Below, in pieces: positions 60,585 to 64,000 of a stretch of 64,000 bases of DNA. The stretch spans positions 108,336-172,335 of the forward strand of contig CADAGO010000002.1 of assembly GCA_902787555.1 (NCBI GenBank), read 5' to 3'. Numbering within the stretch: the stretch's first letter is position 1; each line of letters opens with the position of its first letter. The translations under genes were made by a program, and so were the position numbers. Below the pieces are notes generated by a model. The model saw only the letters and a program-made list of their open reading frames with translations. It was not told the origin of the DNA and made no database searches. Source of the DNA: an uncultured Bacteroidales bacterium. Lineage in GTDB: Bacteria; Bacteroidota; Bacteroidia; Bacteroidales; Bacteroidaceae.

Positions 60585-61790
60585 TTAGTTCTGGTCAACT
60601 CCACCGCCGCCTGAAGTGACGACGCTGAGAGTTGCGTTAGCTGATGGCATGAGGAAGCTGCCTTCATAAGTTGCACCGCTCTGGGTCAACTGAACAGACT
60701 GTCCGTTGACAGTTGCAGTTGGAGTGAATCCTTCTGCTGGAGTTACGACTAGTTCAACCTCGTCGTTTGCTGGGATGGTTGCACCAGTCTGAACAGCTAC
60801 CTGTTCGTGAGTAACTACAACCGAGCCTGTACCGTTCTTCTGAATGGTGAGGACTGGGTCAGTTACTACTGGGTCGCTTGGCGTTGATGGTTCTACTGGA
60901 GCAGCACCACCATTGTCGTTGCTTGAAGCATCACCATTGAGGAAACGCTCCTGACCTACAGGGTAGGTCTGAATAGCTTCGCTGTAGCTTGGAGAACCAG
61001 CGAGGACATCGAACTGAGCCTTGCTGCGGAAGTACTTACCGTTGCGATACTGCGAGCAGATTGCAGCAGTGTAAGTGTGCTCAGCATCAGCACCGTCAGC
61101 CCACTCGAAAGCAGTCTTTACGGTGAGAGACAGCTTGTTTGTTGCGTAAGCAAACGAAGCAGCTACGAGATCACCGGTGATGGCGAGGTCGAATGAACCT
61201 GCTACGTCAGAACCCTGCTTGAAGGTGAAACGAGCGGCACCGAAGCCGTAAGTTCCGTCTTTCTTAGGATAAGCGATACAGATGGTTGCCATATCGCCGT
61301 ACTGCTTCAAACCCAGCTCTTCGCAGATGTCTGCTACGCTGCGTCCGTAAGCAACGTCGATAACAGCTGTTTTTGCTGCACCGTCAATGCTGAGCGTTGA
61401 GAGGTCGGGAGCGATAGATGGAAGCGTACCCATTGAGATGATGTAGCTACCTGGCATCATGCCTTTTACACCCCACTTGTTGATTCCGAAGAATCCGTTT
61501 GACTGGTTGATTGACTGCCGAACCAATGAAGTGTTCACAGCGATGAACTCAGTCATTGAGTCACGGCCTGCTGTAACACCCTCGAAAGAGTGGTCACAGA
61601 TGGCCTTCATTGCACTGTAGGCGGAACCAACGGTTGAGATAATCGCGCGTTGCTTCATCTGACCCAATGTGCGTGGATTTTTTCCACCTTCTACGCGGTC
61701 TTTGGTAATCTGCTTACCACCTACTACTGAGTAGGTATGTGATTTCGTTGAACCACGACGTAGACCGTAATAACCTTGACTTACTGCCAT
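60585..61790 (-). CDS. Unknown protein with a C-terminal Ig-like repeat and DQN tail
   Basis: A 401-aa protein without signal peptide. The N-terminal part (MAVSQGYYGLRRGSTKSHTY, GGKNPRTLGQMKQRAIIST) has the look of a conserved Bacteroidales family often paired with smalltalk peptides; it may be distantly related to DUF6266, but I cannot confirm that. Residues about 310-395 form a bacterial repeat/Ig-like domain (VELVVTPAEGFTPTATVNGQ, YEGSFLMPSANATLSVVTS). The protein ends GGGGVDQN, close to the STTDQN end of the HU protein at 10857. A predicted leader of about 330 bases precedes it. Confidence 0.7.
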   Translation of the reverse strand: MAVSQGYYGLRRGSTKSHTYSVVGGKQITKDRVEGGKNPRTLGQMKQRAIISTVGSAYSAMKAICDHSFEGVTAGRDSMTEFIAVNTSLVRQSINQSNGFFGINKWGVKGMMPGSYIISMGTLPSIAPDLSTLSIDGAAKTAVIDVAYGRSVADICEELGLKQYGDMATICIAYPKKDGTYGFGAARFTFKQGSDVAGSFDLAITGDLVAASFAYATNKLSLTVKTAFEWADGADAEHTYTAAICSQYRNGKYFRSKAQFDVLAGSPSYSEAIQTYPVGQERFLNGDASSNDNGGAAPVEPSTPSDPVVTDPVLTIQKNGTGSVVVTHEQVAVQTGATIPANDEVELVVTPAEGFTPTATVNGQSVQLTQSGATYEGSFLMPSANATLSVVTSGGGGVDQN

Positions 61791-62124
61791 GTTGTTTTTT
61801 TGGGTGTCGTTTTTAGGGGCTTACCTTTTGAGCTTAATAGCTTAGTTGCTTAATAGCTTAATAGTTTAACCGGTATAACTATCAACTTTGGCTTTCGCCC
61901 AAAATGCTTTGGTTCGGCATAGCTCAAGCTAGCTTGACTCCGTTCGGCCTGAGCTCACGACGAAGGCTGCACTCACTTAATCGCATTTTTCAACTTTACC
62001 ATGCTGCGCTTATACCTTGCCACTAACTCCGCTCGAACTCCTATCTTATAAATAAGAGGTAAACAAGAGGTAAACAAGAGGTACTCATGCGTTGCTCGCT
62101 GGGTTTCTTGCCCTTTCGACGATA
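61791..62124 (-). other. Predicted long 5' leader of the 401-aa gene
   Basis: Between the start codon and the promoter lie about 330 bases without a gene. They hold the palindrome TCAAGCTAGCTTGA (about 61928-61941), repeated GCTTAATAG words (about 61840-61872) and three copies of an AGAGGTAAACAA unit near 62054-62085. A regulatory role is possible but not shown. Confidence 0.45.
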
Positions 62125-62155
62125 CAAAGTTACGAAAAATCAGGAAGTTATGCAA
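62125..62155 (-). promoter_or_regulatory. Promoter of the 401-aa gene and smalltalk-like peptide
   Basis: On the minus strand TTGC (complement of 62152-62155), 19 bases, TAACTTTG (complement of 62125-62132). The region reads CTTGCATAA at -33 and TTTTTCGTAACTTTG at -7, as in the primase promoter at 14031. Confidence 0.7.
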
Positions 62156-62162
62156 GGAAAAA

Positions 62163-62288
62163 TGTTACATTGTTACATTGTTACATCATTACATTGGGAA
62201 AAAGTATGTGAATTGTAAAGTCGGGATTGCAATGCACTAAAGAATATATATTATATAATATATATATTATATTATATATATACTTTAG
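62163..62288. repeat. TTACATTG tandem repeat and a long AT palindrome
   Basis: TTACATTG-type 9-bp words repeat about four times near 62163-62195. From 62237 to 62288 an AT-only alternating tract is bounded by CTAAAG and CTTTAG, giving a palindrome able to extrude as a cruciform. Confidence 0.75.
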
Positions 62289-62463
62289 AAGGTTTTTAGG
62301 CTGAGTTACGTTAAAGTAACAAGTAACAATGTAACAAAAAAAAACTATCTTGTATTCAACTCATTTTTTCCTTTGAAAAATTTTGTGGATTGAAAGTTTA
62401 TAATAACTTTGACTTCGTCGAAGATAAAATACGCCTCGGAAATAAAAATAATTAAAAAATTAT

Positions 62464-62494
62464 TTTGTAGTTCGCTCGGCTTTTGCTATCTTTG
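62464..62494 (+). promoter_or_regulatory. Promoter of the first ORF6N gene
   Basis: TTTG at 62464-62467, a 19-base spacer and TATCTTTG at 62487-62494 match the consensus. Confidence 0.8.
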
Positions 62495-62519
62495 CAGTCG
62501 AAAGAAACCAATAACCAAT

Positions 62520-63161
62520 ATGAACGACTTACAGGTTATACAAAACAAAATATATGTGATTCGAGGTCAGCGTGTGATGCTGGACTTTGACTTGGCTGCT
62601 ATGTATGGGGTAGAAACGAGGGTGTTGAACCAGGCAGTGAAGCGCAATAGTAAAAGATTTGAAGGCGATGATTTTATGTTCCGACTCACAAAGGATGAGG
62701 CCACTCAAGTATCTTCAAGATCACAAATTGTGACCTTGAATAACCTTAATGAGATAGGCCCTGTTGATTATTCTACTCGTTCAAGATCACAAATTGTGAC
62801 CTTGAACACAGGTCGTGGTTCAAACATCAAATATCCTCCTTTTGCCTTTACCGAATTGGGGGTTGCAATGCTCAGTAGTGTGCTAAAGTCAGAAACAGCC
62901 ATTAATGTAAATCGTGAAATCATGCGTGCCTTTGTCGAATTCCGCCACATGGCTACATCCCTGCCACAGACAGCTGCTGAGGTCGCTCAGTTGCGTAAGG
63001 ATTTCGAAGACCTGAAACTCGATATCGAAGACATCCTGCATGATCAGAACGACATCAATGGCATGGCGTTGTGTTTAGCCATGCTTGCGACGACGGAAGG
63101 TTTATCTTCCCAAAGGAGTGAAGGAAGTTTACGACCGTACTTACACTCGCGCTCAGATTGA
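62520..63161 (+). CDS. ORF6N-domain protein, frameshifted near its C-terminus
   Basis: A 213-aa protein starts MNDLQVIQNKIYVIRGQRVM, a typical ORF6N DNA-binding domain (LDFDLAAMYGVETRVLNQAV, RFEGDDFMFRLTKDE, YPPFAFTELGVAMLSSVL), found in phage antirepressor-like and mobile-element proteins. A coiled coil follows (about 155-180). After about residue 180 the frame is wrong: the +1 frame from about 63079 to 63255 encodes the expected end (ALAELQPKDPKPRRRIGF). A 27-bp direct repeat at 62714 and 62780 duplicates RSQIVTLN inside the protein. The start at 62520 fits the promoter; an upstream TTG was rejected. Confidence 0.8.
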   Translation: MNDLQVIQNKIYVIRGQRVMLDFDLAAMYGVETRVLNQAVKRNSKRFEGDDFMFRLTKDEATQVSSRSQIVTLNNLNEIGPVDYSTRSRSQIVTLNTGRGSNIKYPPFAFTELGVAMLSSVLKSETAINVNREIMRAFVEFRHMATSLPQTAAEVAQLRKDFEDLKLDIEDILHDQNDINGMALCLAMLATTEGLSSQRSEGSLRPYLHSRSD

Positions 63162-63340
63162 AGCCATCAGCACCGCCCTGGCAGAGTTGCAACCTAAAGA
63201 CCCCAAACCACGTCGTAGGATTGGGTTTGTGCAAGAAGACAATAATCAAGAATAAAGATTAGGATTTCATTATAAGAACAAAAAGCAATTCCCTCGCTGG
63301 CTGTGAAGCTCGCGAGGTATTTTAATTTTTTCTTTATTTG

Positions 63341-63372
63341 TTTGGTGGATTGAAAAAAAGTGATTATCTTTG
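63341..63372 (+). promoter_or_regulatory. Promoter of the truncated Dam gene
   Basis: TTTG at 63341-63344, a 20-base spacer and TATCTTTG at 63365-63372; nearly identical to the Fic promoter region. Confidence 0.75.
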
Positions 63373-63396
63373 CAGTCGAAACTAACTAAGACTTAC

Positions 63397-63660
63397 ATGA
63401 AGAAACCGTTTACATATCGAAAAAGTGCCCCACAGATACCCAAAGTTCCCATTTCAAAGGCACCTAAGCCTTTTTTGAAGTGGGCTGGTGGAAAGGGACA
63501 GTTATTGACACAACTGGACCAATTTTTGCCAATTGAACTTGAGGGGAGAGAGTTCACCTACATCGAACCGTTTGTGGGTGGAGGTGCGATGCTGTTTCAT
63601 ATGCTCCAGAAGTTTTCTGGGATCAATAAGGTTGTTATCAATGACATCAATCCGTATTAA
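63397..63660 (+). pseudogene. N-terminal fragment of a Dam-like (D12 class) adenine methyltransferase
   Basis: The 87-codon frame encodes PFLKWAGGKGQLLTQL (SAM-binding motif I of D12-class N6-adenine methylases), YIEPFVGGGAMLFHML and INDINPY, then stops. Full-length enzymes run to about 270-300 residues and carry a DPPY motif, which is absent here. The next ORF6N gene begins 40 bases later, so the rest of the gene has been lost or replaced. An intact promoter remains. Confidence 0.85.
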
Positions 63661-63699
63661 TAGGATTTCATCATATTTTGTGTCATCAAAATAAAAACT

Positions 63700-64000
63700 A
63701 TGGATTCATTAGAACCAATCAAAAGAAAGATATACGAGATACGCGGGCGCAGGGTGATGTTGGATTCTGACCTCGCAGAAATGTACAAAGTTGAAACCAA
63801 GAACCTCAAAAGGGCTGTTCGAGCCAACATCGAGAGATTCCCTGATGACTTCATGTTTGAGCTCACCAAAGAGGAGTACGATGCTTTGAGGTGCAAAAAT
63901 TTCACCTCAAACAAACGAGGAGGTAATCGTTATCTCCCATTCGCTTTTACACGAGAGGGTATAGCCATGCTGTCTGGATTGCTAAGGTCAGAGATTGCCG
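63700..64000 (+). CDS. ORF6N-domain protein (partial, runs off the right edge)
   Basis: About 100 codons are visible with no stop: the start MDSLEPIKRKIYEIRGRRVM, then LDSDLAEMYKVETKNLKRAV, FPDDFMFELTKEEYDAL and YLPFAFTREGIAMLSGLL. This is the same ORF6N domain as in the gene at 62520, but clearly diverged, so it is a paralogue rather than a recent duplicate. It follows the truncated methylase. Confidence 0.88.
   Translation, partial: MDSLEPIKRKIYEIRGRRVMLDSDLAEMYKVETKNLKRAVRANIERFPDDFMFELTKEEYDALRCKNFTSNKRGGNRYLPFAFTREGIAMLSGLLRSEIA

Noticed and set aside
1-64000. tRNA or rRNA genes
   Set aside because: I looked for T-loop (GTTCRANYC) with matching stems and found none I could support; a tRNAscan-SE run would be decisive.

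Overview
The window looks like a chromosomal segment of a Bacteroidota bacterium, most likely Prevotella/Segatella-like. The evidence is the recurring promoter type TTTG-(18 to 20 bp)-TAnnTTTG, the near-absence of Shine-Dalgarno sequences, and families typical of the order: DUF4199, DUF5687, DUF6048/DUF6452-like proteins, BT4734/VirE primase, HU with a disordered tail, a smalltalk-like micropeptide, ORF6N proteins and carboxypeptidase-regulatory outer-membrane barrels. I found no rRNA, tRNA, CRISPR array or complete transposase gene.

Layout. 1-2.5 kb: the end of a DUF4301-like gene, purT and a secreted protein. 2.6-9.2 kb: a long minus-strand operon running ribE-ruvC-DUF4199-GT2-DUF6452-DUF6048-mntP-apbE, which joins flavin synthesis (RibE) to flavin transfer (ApbE). 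9.3-10.6 kb: an L-cysteine desulfidase-family gene. 10.6-15.1 kb: an accessory block on the minus strand (284-aa HTH-like protein, VirE primase-helicase, HU protein) with iteron-like repeats in front of the primase promoter. 15.2-28 kb: cell-surface and glycan genes (lipoproteins, GH51 arabinofuranosidase, outer-membrane barrel, beta-helix lipoprotein) and an RluA synthase. 28.2-40.4 kb: plus-strand housekeeping and envelope genes (ftsK, lolA-like, trxB, ABC transporter pair, NlpC/P60, TlpA-like, ung, HAD, cardiolipin synthase-like, GHL10). 40.4-48.5 kb: a defence-like operon (PLD-SNF2 helicase, Eco57I/PglX-like methyltransferase, coiled-coil membrane protein) preceded by a strongly structured leader RNA. 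48.6-59 kb: GH13 amylase, fabD, TonB receptor, rplT-rpmI-infC-thrS and a CE15 esterase. 59-64 kb: a second accessory zone with Fic, a smalltalk-like peptide plus its partner, two ORF6N genes and a truncated Dam methylase.

Three features stand out. First, GC-rich palindromic repeats lie both between genes and, in frame, inside at least four protein-coding genes. Second, four intergenic or leader loci carry arrays of dyad-centred repeats with an exact 22-bp period but different core sequences. Third, the leader of the helicase-methyltransferase operon can form a hairpin of about 119 nt or a mutually exclusive 13-bp downstream stem, which suggests a switch-like RNA controlling a possible restriction or defence system. 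Function calls come from reading the translations; no database search was run.
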